In this document: in pieces, positions 1-10,634 of the stretch
Layout of the letters: every line of letters starts with the position of its first letter
Numbering within the stretch: the first letter of the stretch is position 1
Assembly: GCA_946811185.2 (NCBI GenBank)
Contig: OX328096.1
Location: 37,026,011-37,090,010 of the forward strand
DNA from: Hippopus hippopus
Lineage: Eukaryota > Mollusca > Bivalvia > Cardiida > Cardiidae
Length of the DNA: 64,000 nt
Direction: 5' to 3'
Notes under the pieces: model-generated
The model's database searches: none
Seen by the model: the letters and a program-made list of their open reading frames with translations, nothing else
Told to the model about the DNA's origin: nothing
Translations under genes and position numbers: made by a program

Positions 1-111
1 AGATGGAAAATCTTACTGTAGCAAACACTTTTAGTTACTGAATGGAACGTTCGCCGTGAACGAGTAAATGGCTGCTATACCTATGTAAACATAGTTACTA
101 GACCTTGGCCA

Positions 112-263
112 TGAGCCACCAATAGGCCCCCCCCCCTCGCAGGGAGAATTTTCGGCACTATTATTTTCTGAAACCCCAAGGTCTCCCGAGCACTTTGTCA
201 AAGTCTGCCACCTGGCGAGTGGGGCTTTTGCGAGTTATAGAGGTCAAAGGTCATCAAGTGCAG
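112..263 (+). repeat. Left arm of an inverted-repeat pair
   Basis: This segment reads from ATGAGCCA to CATCAAGTGCA. It is matched by the reverse complement of 3508-3668, with long shared blocks such as CCACCTGGCGAGTGGGGCTT and ATAGAGGTCAAAGGTCATCA. Identity by eye is about 80 percent. The arms enclose 3.2 kb with no gene I can recognise. They could be long terminal inverted repeats of an old element or two independent copies of one dispersed repeat; no target duplication is visible. Confidence 0.7.
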
Positions 264-2581
264 TGTTGCATATGAGATATCAATGGATAACAGTTCAGGT
301 TAAATTTTCATTTTATTTTCTACATTTAATATGTCTGAAATATGTTCAGATGGGTTTATTCACTCATTTTTTTAGTCAAAACAGCTTTTTACACAAAAAG
401 AGGCAATTTTGTTTGAATCAAAGCACAGAGAAAACTGTTCTTGGCCACGTTTGTGAGCGTAAAATGGCTGGTACCCAAAATCATATTCATAGCATACAAA
501 ATCATCAATTATGATCTTAGTGATACAGAATAGATTCCGTGACAAACATTGTGTCTTACCAATATAATTTATCCTATCTATAAGCTGTATCAGCGAAGGA
601 AATCAGAGTATTAATAGTTACAAATGTTGAGCTTTTTTTAAAATCTTACGCTATTTGCTGGAATTAAAGACATTTCTTGCTATTGACCCATAAGAACTCA
701 TTGACGTCAGGATTGCGTTTATCACTTCTATAATCAACAGTAATTTGCCACATTGATTGATATTTTATTAAGTCCAGTGAATAAAGTTGTGTAGATCTTT
801 TTCCTTATAGTGTTCGGGACTAATATCAAGTTTTTTCCTTTCATTGAAATGATAACAATGATGTTTACAAAAGATCATTTTATGCTATATGAAAATCTAT
901 CCACTATCACCCAATTTGACCACATTCATGAAGTCAACATTGTTATCATCTTTCTCATTGCTTGGTTAGAGTATATTTCAATATGTTAACTAAATCAATG
1001 CTATGATTTATACTCTATATTATTCTATACATGTACTGCATGTCTATGACATGGATACCCAGTAAACATTGTGAAAATTCAATAGCATTTCTGTTCAGTT
1101 CACAATATGACATTTTTACCACAACTGAAAAACATCAAAATGTACGCAGAGAGGGCATGCATAAAACCATTTATAAAACAATCTAGGTCTGTTATTCTCT
1201 AAATGATTCCAAGGTAGCATTTCACAAAACAGAATCTACTTTTGTCGAACTACAGAGACTTCCCTTCACAGCATAGACTTTGCAAATGAGAAATCAGGTC
1301 AGAAAAGAGAAACTGTCTCCTCATTAGATCACTGATCATTTCTTGCTACAGATGGGCAATTATTGGTGCATCACTTATATGGACTAGCACAGTAAAATGA
1401 AATCTATCATTTTTAATATGGGAAACAAAATCCTGGAAATAACAATAAGCCCATGATCGTAATACCAAATGCAAAACAAATTGTTCATCTGTTCATGCAC
1501 AATAATAGTTATGCTGATATTGGATGAGGTGGAGCTAAGCATAGTCTAAGTATATTGCAGCAGGCATTTTCTTTTTGACATACGACAGGTACCTTTATAT
1601 ACATGTTTGATAGAAAGAGAGAAAAACAAAACTCATGCATAGGCCTTTTGCCAAGAGCAGAAATAAGGAGAGTAACTAATCATCTATCAAACAAGGTAAA
1701 CGATAACTGGCCAGCTAAAATACAATGTAATTGAGTAAAAGAAGACATAGCCTTGAAGCTATGCACGCAGAAAACAAGAAGTTATATACTCGTATATGTA
1801 AGAACAATATAATCTGAGCAATCAAAGAATTGCCATGTGAATGATAATAATTTGCATGACCTTTTCGCCAAAATATGTTAATGACAAGAACATTAACAGT
1901 ACATGGTAACACACAAATGACCTTCATTTCAAAGATAACATAAAAGGGAAACAAAATGGATAAAAGAATAAGGAAAAAAACCAGGGCTATTCATTGCATA
2001 GTTTAAGACTTAAGCATATTATATCAAACCCAATGCAACTCATTTCCAACATTTAAAACTTATCCTTCTGTTATAGTCATGGCGTGATGCTTCAAATTAT
2101 TTCCTTGTTTCTTAATGCCAACCAGTTAACCTGACATAATTCTGAACAGGTAAGAACGGAAAAACGACAACCACAGTTTTCATAACAAAAACATAAAGCC
2201 ACAGATATGGCGGGTAGGCATAAAAATGATGATGGTGAAGCTTTTACTGAACAAATACAAGCATGAACGAACTCTCATTCACTATAACACTATGGTCCTC
2301 TGTAAATTAATACTGACCAACAGTGTGAGATAACAGGTGCATCTGCCCTATTGAAGTATCAAATCCAACTGGGGAATTCAATTCATCTTAATAAACTCAC
2401 ATTGCTAGTAACTCACCTGATAACTTAATTGATGTGTGTAAAAAGTGAAACGAGATTAACTACGAATAATATACCTCTGATTTTGGGCAGTTAACTCCGC
2501 GACAAATATTTAATGCCCACCTCTTTCGATGCCTGGAAATAGGCTCCACTGTGACTCAGTAAGAGTTTTATCATATTAGGC
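264..2581. other. No gene recognised
   Basis: AT-rich sequence with only short chance reading frames on both strands, no protein motif and no RNA gene recognised. It lies inside the 112/3668 inverted-repeat pair. Confidence 0.5.
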
Positions 2582-2700
2582 TTAACTAAACAAGCGGACA
2601 ACAGAGTTCCAAGATCATACTGCATGTTTTGTGCAGTCTGATCTTGATCCATGTCGTCTGCAAGGACCACTGTTTTCGCCTACAGTGCTGGAAGGGTTAA
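2582..2700. repeat. Short TTAA-ended palindromic MITE (second family)
   Basis: About 120 bp running from TTAACTAAAC to GGAAGGGTTAA, with a central palindrome in which GATCATACTGCA pairs with TGCAGTCTGATC. Related copies with the same AGATCA...CTGCAC core lie near 15.73, 32.70 and 55.29 kb. TTAA borders followed by CCC are typical of piggyBac-superfamily elements; assignment to that superfamily is inference. Confidence 0.5.
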
Positions 2701-3507
2701 ATTCATGCATATGTATGCTGTATTTAACTAAAAAGGTGGATATGCCTGTAGGTCATACCTTTACTGCTTCGTCACGGCAAGTTCAAATTTTAGTACTTTG
2801 ATATCATTGTCTGAGAGAACTAAATTGATAAAATAACAAGAGAAGGCACTGTAGATAACATATGCAATGTCTTCTTAGTAAATAAGATCAAGATATATTT
2901 TACTTTTAAACTTTTTTGTCTGTTTTTTAGATACAAGAGTAAAATGGTACACAATGTATCAGTAACTTCAGCACTTTGATTTACACTAAGTTTCTATATA
3001 CTGTAATGAATATAACTATTAAGATTATGAAAATAAGCATACCAATAAATTTTAGATTTTTTTCTTTATCTAAAATAAAGAAATGAACCAGGTAATTGTT
3101 GAATTCTCAGTAACTGATATAAAAAATTAAAAAGTATATTAATGAACTTCGGTTATAAGTTCTTCCTTTTTATCCATGAATATGACCAATTGATATAGAA
3201 TAAATTTGAAAATTCCATTTGGTTTGCTTCTAGGATGCATTCAAGGCATTTGTGATCAAGAAAATGTGCTTTATCTGAAAAATATCCCTGTAGTTTCTCA
3301 GATTATGATTTTTTGGAAGCATGAATCATGAAAAAATAGTGCTGTCAGCGCTTTGATTTGCATTAAATGTTCTTTTATTTTGTTAGAAATGCATAGAATT
3401 TTTTAAATATGAGCTTATTGCATTACCTTAGATCATTTGGGACTTTCAGAAAGTATAAAATTTCCAAAGAAGTGTCAATTGAAGATCAGCTAATAAGGTT
3501 AGGATTA
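2701..3507. other. No gene recognised
   Basis: AT-rich, low coding potential; nothing identified before the right arm of the inverted repeat. Confidence 0.5.
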
Positions 3508-3668
3508 GAGGTGCACTTGATGACCTTTGACCTCTATAACTTCCAAAAGCCCCACTCGCCAGGTGGCAGACTTTGGGAATGTGCTCAGGAGACCTTGGGG
3601 CTCAAGAAAATCATAGTCCCGAAAATTCCCCCGGGGGGGTGGGGGAGCAAACACCCTGCTGGCTCATA
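3508..3668 (-). repeat. Right arm of the inverted-repeat pair
   Basis: Reverse-complement partner of 112-263. It holds a G-run next to CCCCCGGGGG that is longer than in the left arm. The 86-codon reading frame across it is not a gene: the arm is a repeat and the frame is open by chance. Confidence 0.7.
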
Positions 3669-3717
3669 GTCTATACTGTTGGTACAACTTCAAATGGCGG
3701 CTAGCAAGTACCTTCTA

Positions 3718-3945
3718 ACCCCCTTGCCACATATTTATTCCAAGTTTTCACGACCCTGAAGAAGACGGCTTTTAAAAACATTATGGATAAGGAACAAAAT
3801 GCTGGAACCCAGCATTTTTTCGTTGCCATCAATGTTTTCTACCCTATCAGAGACAGAAGTCACCATTTGAGCTACATTTAATTTGTCGTCTGCAAATGCT
3901 TTTAATATGAGTGAGTCTAAAATTTGTCGTTTAAAAAACATTCAT
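3718..3945. repeat. Palindromic TTAA-type MITE copy (main family)
   Basis: Degenerate copy of the family whose best member is at 43095-43323. Visible parts are an AACCCCCTTGCCACA end, the central AAATGCTGGaacCCAGCATTTT palindrome, the CAATGTTTTCTACCCT block and the GTCTGCAAATGCTTTTAATA tail. Confidence 0.6.
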
Positions 3946-3959
3946 AGATTTATTTCTGT

Positions 3960-4166
3960 TAGGAGGTATTCAAAGATTTATAATTTAATTACTTCCCGTC
4001 AAAGAAATTGAGAATATGTATTTCAATTATTCAGCAACTATAAAAACATGTTTTGGCTTTCGCCTCATCAGTGTGACTCTGTAACTAGCAGCAACATCGT
4101 TTATTACGTCAATTCCCTTGTAACGTCATTGAATAGGGGTATGATTAAAGGGAGGCAACTCAAATA
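3960..4166 (-). other. Presumed 3' non-coding end of the Penelope-like element
   Basis: This stretch lies directly downstream, on the minus strand, of the last recognisable endonuclease codons and has no reading frame. It contains the hammerhead-like core at 4055-4071. The outer limit of the element is not marked by a clear repeat, so 3960 is approximate. Confidence 0.45.
4040..4090 (-). ncRNA. Hammerhead-ribozyme-like motif in the PLE 3' region
   Basis: On the minus strand, 4071-4055 reads CTGATGAGGCGAAAGCC. This is the invariant CUGAUGA box followed by a GGC/GCC stem closed by a GAAA loop. The next bases are AAAAC where the hammerhead core requires GAAAC, so the conserved G (G12) appears changed to A. 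Penelope-like elements are known to carry hammerhead ribozymes in their terminal repeats, so the location fits. With the G12 change and no obvious stem I partner, it is probably inactive. Confidence 0.5.
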
Positions 4167-4793
4167 ATATCAGGCATTAAGCAAAGGTTTGAAACAATCT
4201 GTGAAGCATTTTTCTTTTGCTAATCTGACTGATAGTTTTTCTGAATGTAATTTGTAAAAGGGAAATATTTTGAACTTAATTTCGTCCTTTGAACAGATGT
4301 CTATATGACTGCTTAGTGGTAATTGTCGGGTAGATGGATCTCTAATTTGTTGGGCTTGTATAGTTCGACGTGTTCTTAACTTATCCCCTGTTTGTCCACC
4401 CATTTTCAGCACCCATTGCATGTAATTACGTATATGACATTCTGTACATCGCAGCTCATGTTTGCATTAACTTGAAATATTTTGCCGTTGAAATTGTATG
4501 TAGGTCCTTCTGGCATGTAAAGACAGAGGCTGCAATTTGATCTACCACATCTTTTTACTTCATATGTGTTTGTGTTGGTTTCCGTAAATCTGGCTTTAGT
4601 GATAAGTTTTTTTTAAATTTGGGGGCTATCTTTTACTCTTAATAAATCTTATGTCTTTGATTGCCTCTCTCATCCTTTCGTCAGAATTGAATAAATGCAT
4701 GTTATTCTTAAATACGCCGAACATCTCAAAGTTGTTCGGATTAAATGTTGAAATGTATGGTATTGTATTTTGACTTCGTTGATTATCTACTAG
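4167..4793 (-). pseudogene. Penelope-like element, C-terminal linker and GIY-YIG endonuclease (decayed)
   Basis: Downstream of the RT stop the same protein family continues in shifting frames. The pieces are a linker with KSKR, a cysteine cluster CGRSNCSLC (C-x4-C-x2-C, as in the zinc-finger linker of some PLEs), then NVIYVITCNGC, which holds the GIY-equivalent strand. After that come GQTGDKLRTRR, QQIRDPSTRQLPLSSHIDIC and a tail ending at 4167. The YIG part reads MGG after a small deletion. The in-frame TAG after KSKR fits a CAG codon hit by C to T, and a shift sits at an A8 run. GIY-YIG nucleases nick target DNA for PLE integration; this copy cannot. Confidence 0.8.
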
Positions 4794-6108
4794 TTACAGG
4801 TTTTCTCTTGTTATACTTAGAGCTTTGTTTATACCTATTTTAATTATGCGTTTAGGGTATTTTCTGGCAGTTAGAGCTTGTTTTAACTCTTTCAAGCGTT
4901 CATTTCTTATTTCGGGTTTTGAAACTATGGTGCAAATTCGTCGGGCTAAATTGTATGGTATGCTATTTTTTGTATGCTTGGGGTGGCATGAAAAGTAATT
5001 CAGGTATTGCTTAGTGACTGTGTCTTTGAAATAGATATCAGTATTAATTTCCGTGTTTTGTTTAGTTATTAGTATGTCCAAAAAAGGTAACGAGTTTTCG
5101 CTTACTTCAATTGTGAATTTAATGTCAGAATGTAAATCATTCAGGAGTGTGTGAAAGGTTTCAAGCTCTTGTTGTGTATATTTCCAGAATATGAAACAGT
5201 CACCCAAAAATCTTTCCCAGTTTGTGATTAGGTATGTTGAGAAACTTCGTCCAAATTGTACTTCTGACTTTGAGCATAGAGTTTCTTCTAGATACCCTAA
5301 CACTATAGTAGCATACATGTAAGTTGGGGCAAATTTTGTTCCCATTGCGGTACCTTTTACTTGATTGTATAATCTGTTGTTGAAAGAGAAATTGTTGTTT
5401 AGCAGTATGATTTTGATGCCCTCTAAAATGAAGTTTTTTGAAAATCTTTGATGAATTAAATTAGAAAACTTTTCTAGCCAAAATGTAATAGCTTTTATAC
5501 CAAGATCATGTGAGATATTTGTGTACAGGCTTGTAACGTCAAATGAAACTAGTAATGTGTTTTGTGTGACTTGTTTTGGAATATAATTTAAAAAGTCTAA
5601 ATCATCACGTGCATAACTTTTTACATGTCTGATGAATGGCTTTAAGAGAATATCGAAAAGATTACTTAATCTGTGTGTCTCGCAATTGAGTCCTGCTACT
5701 ATGGGTCTAAATTTTAAGTTTTGTGAGTCAATGATTTGAATATAATCATCAGTGTTGTTTGTACATTCTTTGTTTATCAAGGTGCTCATGTGTAGTTTCG
5801 GTAAACCAGAGAATAGACTCTCTGAGCTTTCAACATTTGTAAGGTAGTCAATTTCATGTTTAGTGATTTTATCTGAAAGGTTAGTTAACTTGTGTACCTT
5901 CTTAATTGTTTCTTTAGAGCAATTCTCTGAAATTTCTTTGTAAAAGGTATTATCATTTAACATTTGAAGGATATTTTTCTTGTAGAACTCTTTTTTCATT
6001 ATCACAATACCTCCACCCTTGTCTGCCTCCTTTATTTCTGTGGATAGATCATTACTCAGAACTGATATTGCTTTACGTTTTGTATGTGATACATTTTTTC
6101 TAACGGTA
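4794..6108 (-). pseudogene. Penelope-like element reverse transcriptase
   Basis: A 403-codon open frame (4794-6005) that extends upstream without a stop to about 6100, where a frameshift joins it to the next piece. In order it shows the PLE-specific ADKGG motif just before residue 1, RPIVAGLNCETH, RT motif A in LVSFDVTSLYTNI, motif B in KGTAMGTKFAPTY, motif C and a conserved LPFLDILI region. Motif C reads RFLGDCFIFW: the first of the two catalytic aspartates is glycine (GGT, one A-to-G step from GAT). The frame ends in TAA before the endonuclease, which normally belongs to the same polypeptide. Family identity is secure; activity is excluded by the lost aspartate and the stop. Confidence 0.9.
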
Positions 6109-6250
6109 AGTTTGGTATTTCTGGGTATATTTTTTGTAAAATTGATAGTTTTCTAATGTTTCATTTCTTCCCTTTGGTGGTTGAAAATCACTTCTGTTTC
6201 TTACTAAGGAGTTATCTCCTGGAATGTTTTCATAAAAAAAAGAATTCTCT
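6109..6250 (-). pseudogene. Penelope-like element segment upstream of the RT core
   Basis: Minus-strand codons reading ENSFFYENIPGD and FQPPKGRNETLE, one frame off the RT core. This is the pre-RT region of the PLE polyprotein. It is cut at 6251-6259 by the LINE insertion; the codons that should precede it are found 5.5 kb away at 11738 and upward. The open frame crossing 6260-6315 is a chimera of PLE codons and LINE 5' UTR. Confidence 0.75.
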
Positions 6251-6259
6251 AAGTCTAAG
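6251..6259 (+). repeat. Target-site duplication, left copy (AAGTCTAAG)
   Basis: AAGTCTAAG directly abuts the first base of the LINE at 6260 and is repeated exactly at 11729-11737. Reading the PLE across one copy restores a continuous minus-strand frame (ESLDLENSF). Confidence 0.85.
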
Positions 6260-7444
6260 AGGCCCCCGCCACTCGGGGCCTTAGAAATTGGTGGCTGCCT
6301 TCGCCTCTGTGGCATATGGGTGGTAAAAGTCCCCAGAAATAGAGGAGACCGATAATAATAAAACTAAAATTAATAAAACGGGTCCAAAATAATTCAATTC
6401 AAAGTAAATATTAAAAAAAAAACCAATAACAAAATCAACCTAAATATGAAAATAAAAACACAAAAGTCAATACGATTAAATATTTCCAGAAAAAAATTGA
6501 CAAACCTAAAATTAAAACATAAAAGTGGCTGAAGAACAAGACAAATTAAGATCAAATGATTTCCAAAACAAATTTTTCATTCTAAAAGTGATTTTTTATT
6601 TTTTCATTTTTTGAGGACATATCTTTCCTATACACTTTCCTGTCTCATAAACTAACATGCTCATTTGTGTGTGTATCATCTGTGCCAGTGGGTAGCACAC
6701 TGGACGAAGAGTATAACAACATTTGTGTTAACATCTATGTTTTGTTCTTGTATTCGTCAACACCTTTTCCAATCTCTAGCACTATATGTTTGAAGAATTT
6801 GAAACATTTGGCATACTTGTATTTAGAATCTTACCTAGAGATCTATAATGGGAACTCTAGTAAGCTCTAAGTTATCAGCTCTAATCATTAAAGTTATCAT
6901 GCTAATACTCTATATCTAAAGCTTTCTTGATTGAAAATATTTCATTGAGCAAACTTTCTTCTGGTAAAAGATTTCTGTCTTTGATTCAGAAGCCACTTGT
7001 TTGCCGTGGGTGGCATCTCGTATGCCGGAAAAGGGGATCCTGGTAGTTGAGAGTACCCAGGGATCTCCAGCACTCAACACACTGCTTTGGCCCTGGCCTC
7101 GGATAGACGAGAGGGATGGGTTAGGCCCGACCCGTCTCAATCGGCTCGGTCGTGTCTAGCTTTTAGGATTACATACTTTTATCTATATTTCTTTCTTTGT
7201 TTCTTATGATACCAACCGGGTTAGATTTTTTCTTTTTCTCATCTTTTACATTGTTTTCCTTTATAAAGCGGCGGCTGATGCGCTAATTGATAGACCTATA
7301 GTTTCTCTTCGCTTAAGGTTTGTTAAGTATAATAGCTATGTAGCTCTGGCGTCGGAAATAGGAAACCCATTTCCATTACACGTCCCCTTGTAGGGCTCCG
7401 AGGAGGGTCGAGCGCATAACTATTGAAATTACACTATCAAAATC
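6260..7444 (+). other. LINE 5' untranslated region
   Basis: It begins with a GC-rich hairpin-like start (GGCCCCCGCCACTCGGGGCC). An AT-rich stretch (6340-6900) follows, then a GC-rich block (7000-7150, CCGGAAAAGGGGATCCTGG) before ORF1. It presumably holds the internal promoter. The AT-rich middle could itself be a later insertion. The short open frames at 6667-6870 (+) and 6916-7140 (-) have no recognisable motif. Confidence 0.6.
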
Positions 7445-8558
7445 ATGGCTTCCCAAAACATAAGACCCCGACCGAATAACGAAAACGAAACGTCTTACCT
7501 AAACACTACAAAGTTCTTGGTTATTAAAAGTGAGGAGGCAAAGCCCATCACATCTCTGTCTCCCTTCATAATAGAAAAACAGATAGAAAGTTTGATAGGC
7601 AATCCAAAATCAGTTAAAAAATTAAAAAACGAACTACTACTCGTTGAAACATCAAGAGCAAGTCAAGCTGAATCTCTATTAAAAGTTAAAAAGTTTTACA
7701 ACTTGAAAGTCTCAGTCTCAGAACACAACTCACTTAACAAATCCAGAGGAATTGTGAAAGACAGGGTACTGAAAGGAGAAACAGAGGAAAAAATTGTTGA
7801 ATATCTTGCACCGCAAGGAGTTGTTGCGTGCAAGAGATTCAAAATAAAAAAAGATAATGTTCAACTTGAAACCAATACACTACTCCTCACTTTTAACACC
7901 ACCACTTTACCTCAGAGTATTAAAATCTTTTATCGTACAGTACCAGTGGAACAGTTCATCCCAAATCCTTTGCGCTGTTTTAATTGTCAAAAATTTGGAC
8001 ACCACGAAGACAACTGCAAGCTCACAGATGCAGTAATCTGTGACAGATGTGGTGAATCCAAACACACATCTAGCATCTGCCAAATACCTTTCAAATGTGT
8101 AAATTGTGGTAAAGATCACAGTGCAAGATCAACCAACTGTGAAGTCTGGAAAAGAGAAAAAGAAATTATGAGAATTAAAACAATAAGAAAGATTTCGTAC
8201 TTTGAGGCAAAAAAACAATATGAGACAGCTTTTGAACCTAGGTACTCTAAGATAGTTCAATCAGCAACAGCAGACGAGAACTTGTGGAACACAGTATGAT
8301 CCCGTGGATTTTGAGCAAGGCGCTAAACCTTCCTCGAAATCTACGTCTCCATCTGTCCAACCACCTCGAACATCTGAAACAGGTTCAAAATCTAACCAAA
8401 TAAAAGACTCTAGTAGATCAAGATCAGCTTCTAGAGCTAAGCAAGATAAACAACAATCAAATAGACAGAAGAAAGGGTCACAGGATCCTATTAAGCTGGC
8501 AAATAAATTTGAAAGTTTAGAAGATATGGAATTGGAAATTGACTCCTCAGTCAAATAA
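7445..8558 (+). pseudogene. LINE ORF1 (gag-like nucleic-acid-binding protein)
   Basis: It starts at ATG 7445 and runs 284 codons. Residues about 178-235 hold three zinc knuckles: CFNCQKFGHHEDNC, CDRCGESKHTSSIC and CVNCGKDHSARSTNC. A basic segment follows (KREKEIMRIKTIRK). A TGA at 8297 ends the frame, but the next frame continues at once with VDFEQGAKP, a serine/arginine/lysine-rich stretch and the terminal KLANKFESLEDMELE typical of such ORF1 C-termini, ending at 8556. One extra base near 8295 explains this. ORF1 proteins coat the element RNA. ORF2 starts 38 bp downstream. Confidence 0.85.
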
Positions 8559-8595
8559 CTTTTAAGTAAATTCAAACTCCCAATATACAAGTATA

Positions 8596-9612
8596 ATGGG
8601 TCAAAATTCAATTTTACAATGGAATTGTAGAGGTCTAAAAGCCAACTTTAATGAACTACTAATTCTTTTATCTTTATTAAATCCACAAATTTGTTGTCTT
8701 CAAGAAACTTTTATAACCCCCAATGATAACTTGGAAGTTCGCAATTATTCTTCCTATTACTACATACATAATGATTGCCAAAGAGCATCTGGTGGTTCTT
8801 CTATCATAATACATTCTACGGTACCTCATCGTAAGATAGACTTAAACACAAATCTACAAGCAATAGCAATAAAAGCATCTTTAAATAAAACTATAACAAT
8901 ATGCTCTATCTATATCCCACCAAATAAAAGAATAGATCAAAATGATTTAGAAAATTTAGATTTCATTTCTAAACTTAATGCTAGAACTCCCATGACAACC
9001 ATTTGGAATATGTTAAGGAAATTAAATGGAAAGAATCAAACCATGAAACACTCGCATATCAAGGTAGATGACAAAAACTATGAAAGTAAAGAAGAAATCG
9101 CTAATATCCTGGGTAAAACTTTCAAAACAAACTCCTCGTCTGCAAATTATAAACCACAATTTAAAAAACATAAGCAAGAAGCAGAAATGGAAGAACTTAA
9201 TTTTGAAACGGATACAAATGAAAACTACAACTTACCTTTCACACTATCGGAACTTGAAAATTCTCTAAAAAATGCTCATGATTCTGCGGCAGTTGCAGAT
9301 GAAATACACTATCAACTTTTAAAACATTTACCTCGTATTTCATTACAAACTCTGTTAAACATTTTTAACATTATATGGGAACAAGGCACCTTCCCGAAAA
9401 GTTGGTCCAAAGCTACAATCATTCCAATTCCTAAGCCAAATAAAGATCATACAAATCCAACAAATTATAGACCCATAGCTCTAACTAGTTGTATATGTAA
9501 GACCATGGAGAGAATGATAAACAATAGACTTAATTTTTACCTCGAATCCAATAATATTATATCGGAACATCAATCAGGGTTCCGAAAAAACAGAACCACG
9601 ACAGATCAGTAA
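8596..9612 (+). pseudogene. LINE ORF2 N-terminal part: truncated endonuclease fused to RT N-terminus
   Basis: It opens with the APE-type endonuclease start (LQWNCRGLKANF, then CCLQETFI with the catalytic Glu) and continues to CSIYIPPNKRIDQNDLENL. It then jumps to sequence typical of the region before the RT (MTTIWNMLRKLNGKN) and to RT motifs ADEIHYQLLKHLP, IPIPKPNKD, NYRPIALTS and EHQSGFRKNRTTTDQ. The middle and end of the endonuclease, with the GDFN and SDH catalytic motifs, are missing, which I estimate at 200 or more codons. The frame stays open across the join. It ends at a TAA (9610-9612) inside the RT. Confidence 0.85.
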
Positions 9613-10634
9613 GTACGATTAGAATCTTTTATCAGAAATGCTTTTGTAAAGAAACAACATGTAGTTGCCATATTTTTTGATCTAGAAAAAGCTTATGACA
9701 CCACATGGAAACATGGCATCTTAAAAGACATTCATAAAATTGATTAAGGGGAAATCTACCTAAGTTTATTTCAAACTTTTTATCAAATAGATGTTTCAAA
9801 GTTAAGGTAGGCACATCTTTTTCTGATGACTATGAACAAGAACAGGGAGTTCCTCAAGGAAGTAACCTCTCACCTACTCTGTTCAATATCAAGATTAACA
9901 ATATTGTAAAATGTTTAGATGACGATGTGAACTGTTCCTTATATGTGGATGGTTTTTTAATATGTTACAGGTCCAAAGATGTGAAAACAATTGAAACTAA
10001 GCTTCAAAATAATTTAGACAAAATTGAGAAGTGGACTATAGAAAATGGTTTTAAATTTTCCAAGACAAAGACAAACTGTGTACACTTCTGCCAAGAGCGC
10101 AGGCTACACTTGGATCCATCATTGAAAATATATAATAGTCCAATTCCAATACTAGATCAAGCAAAATTTTTAGGAGTTATCTTTGACAAAAAACTTTTTT
10201 TCATTCCACATATTAATACTTTGAAATTGAAATGTCAAAAAGCTTTAAATGTTTTAAAAGTACTTTCCCACTCTGATTGGGGAGGAGATAAGAAAACTCT
10301 TTTAAATCTACACAGATCTCTAATACGCTCAAAACTGGGTTATGGATGTATTATATATGGCTCTGCACGGAAAAGCTACCTAAAAAAGTTGGACACTATT
10401 CATCATCAGGGTCTTCGGTTAGCTTTGGGAGCTTTCCGTTCGTCACCTGTCACAAGTTTGTATTCAGAGGCCCAGGAGCCATCCTTATATGATATAAGGA
10501 AAAAACTCTCCTTACAGTGCGTAACTAAACTGGCTTCAAATACAAAGAATCCGGTTTACAATGACATTTTTAATTCACCAAACAAAATACTCTTTCAAAA
10601 TAAACCTAATTTTATCAAACCACTTGGTCTATGA
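9613..10634 (+). pseudogene. LINE ORF2 reverse transcriptase, palm and thumb
   Basis: After the stop the RT continues: FFDLEKAYDTTW (motif A with Asp), then a frameshift near 9745, QGVPQGSNLSPTLFN (motif B), then SLYVDGFLICYR at about 9937-9972. This last motif should be YADD/YVDD, but the second aspartate is glycine (GGT), which abolishes catalysis. The thumb follows (LDQAKFLGVIFD, KALNVLKVLS, GYGCIIYGSA). A TGA at 10632-10634 interrupts the frame between L and VEPLL; a CGA arginine codon changed by CpG deamination is the simplest explanation. Confidence 0.85.

Noticed and set aside
8261..8611. Minus-strand 116-codon frame across the LINE ORF1/ORF2 junction
   Set aside because: It is antisense to the C-terminal part of ORF1, whose family features are clear on the plus strand.
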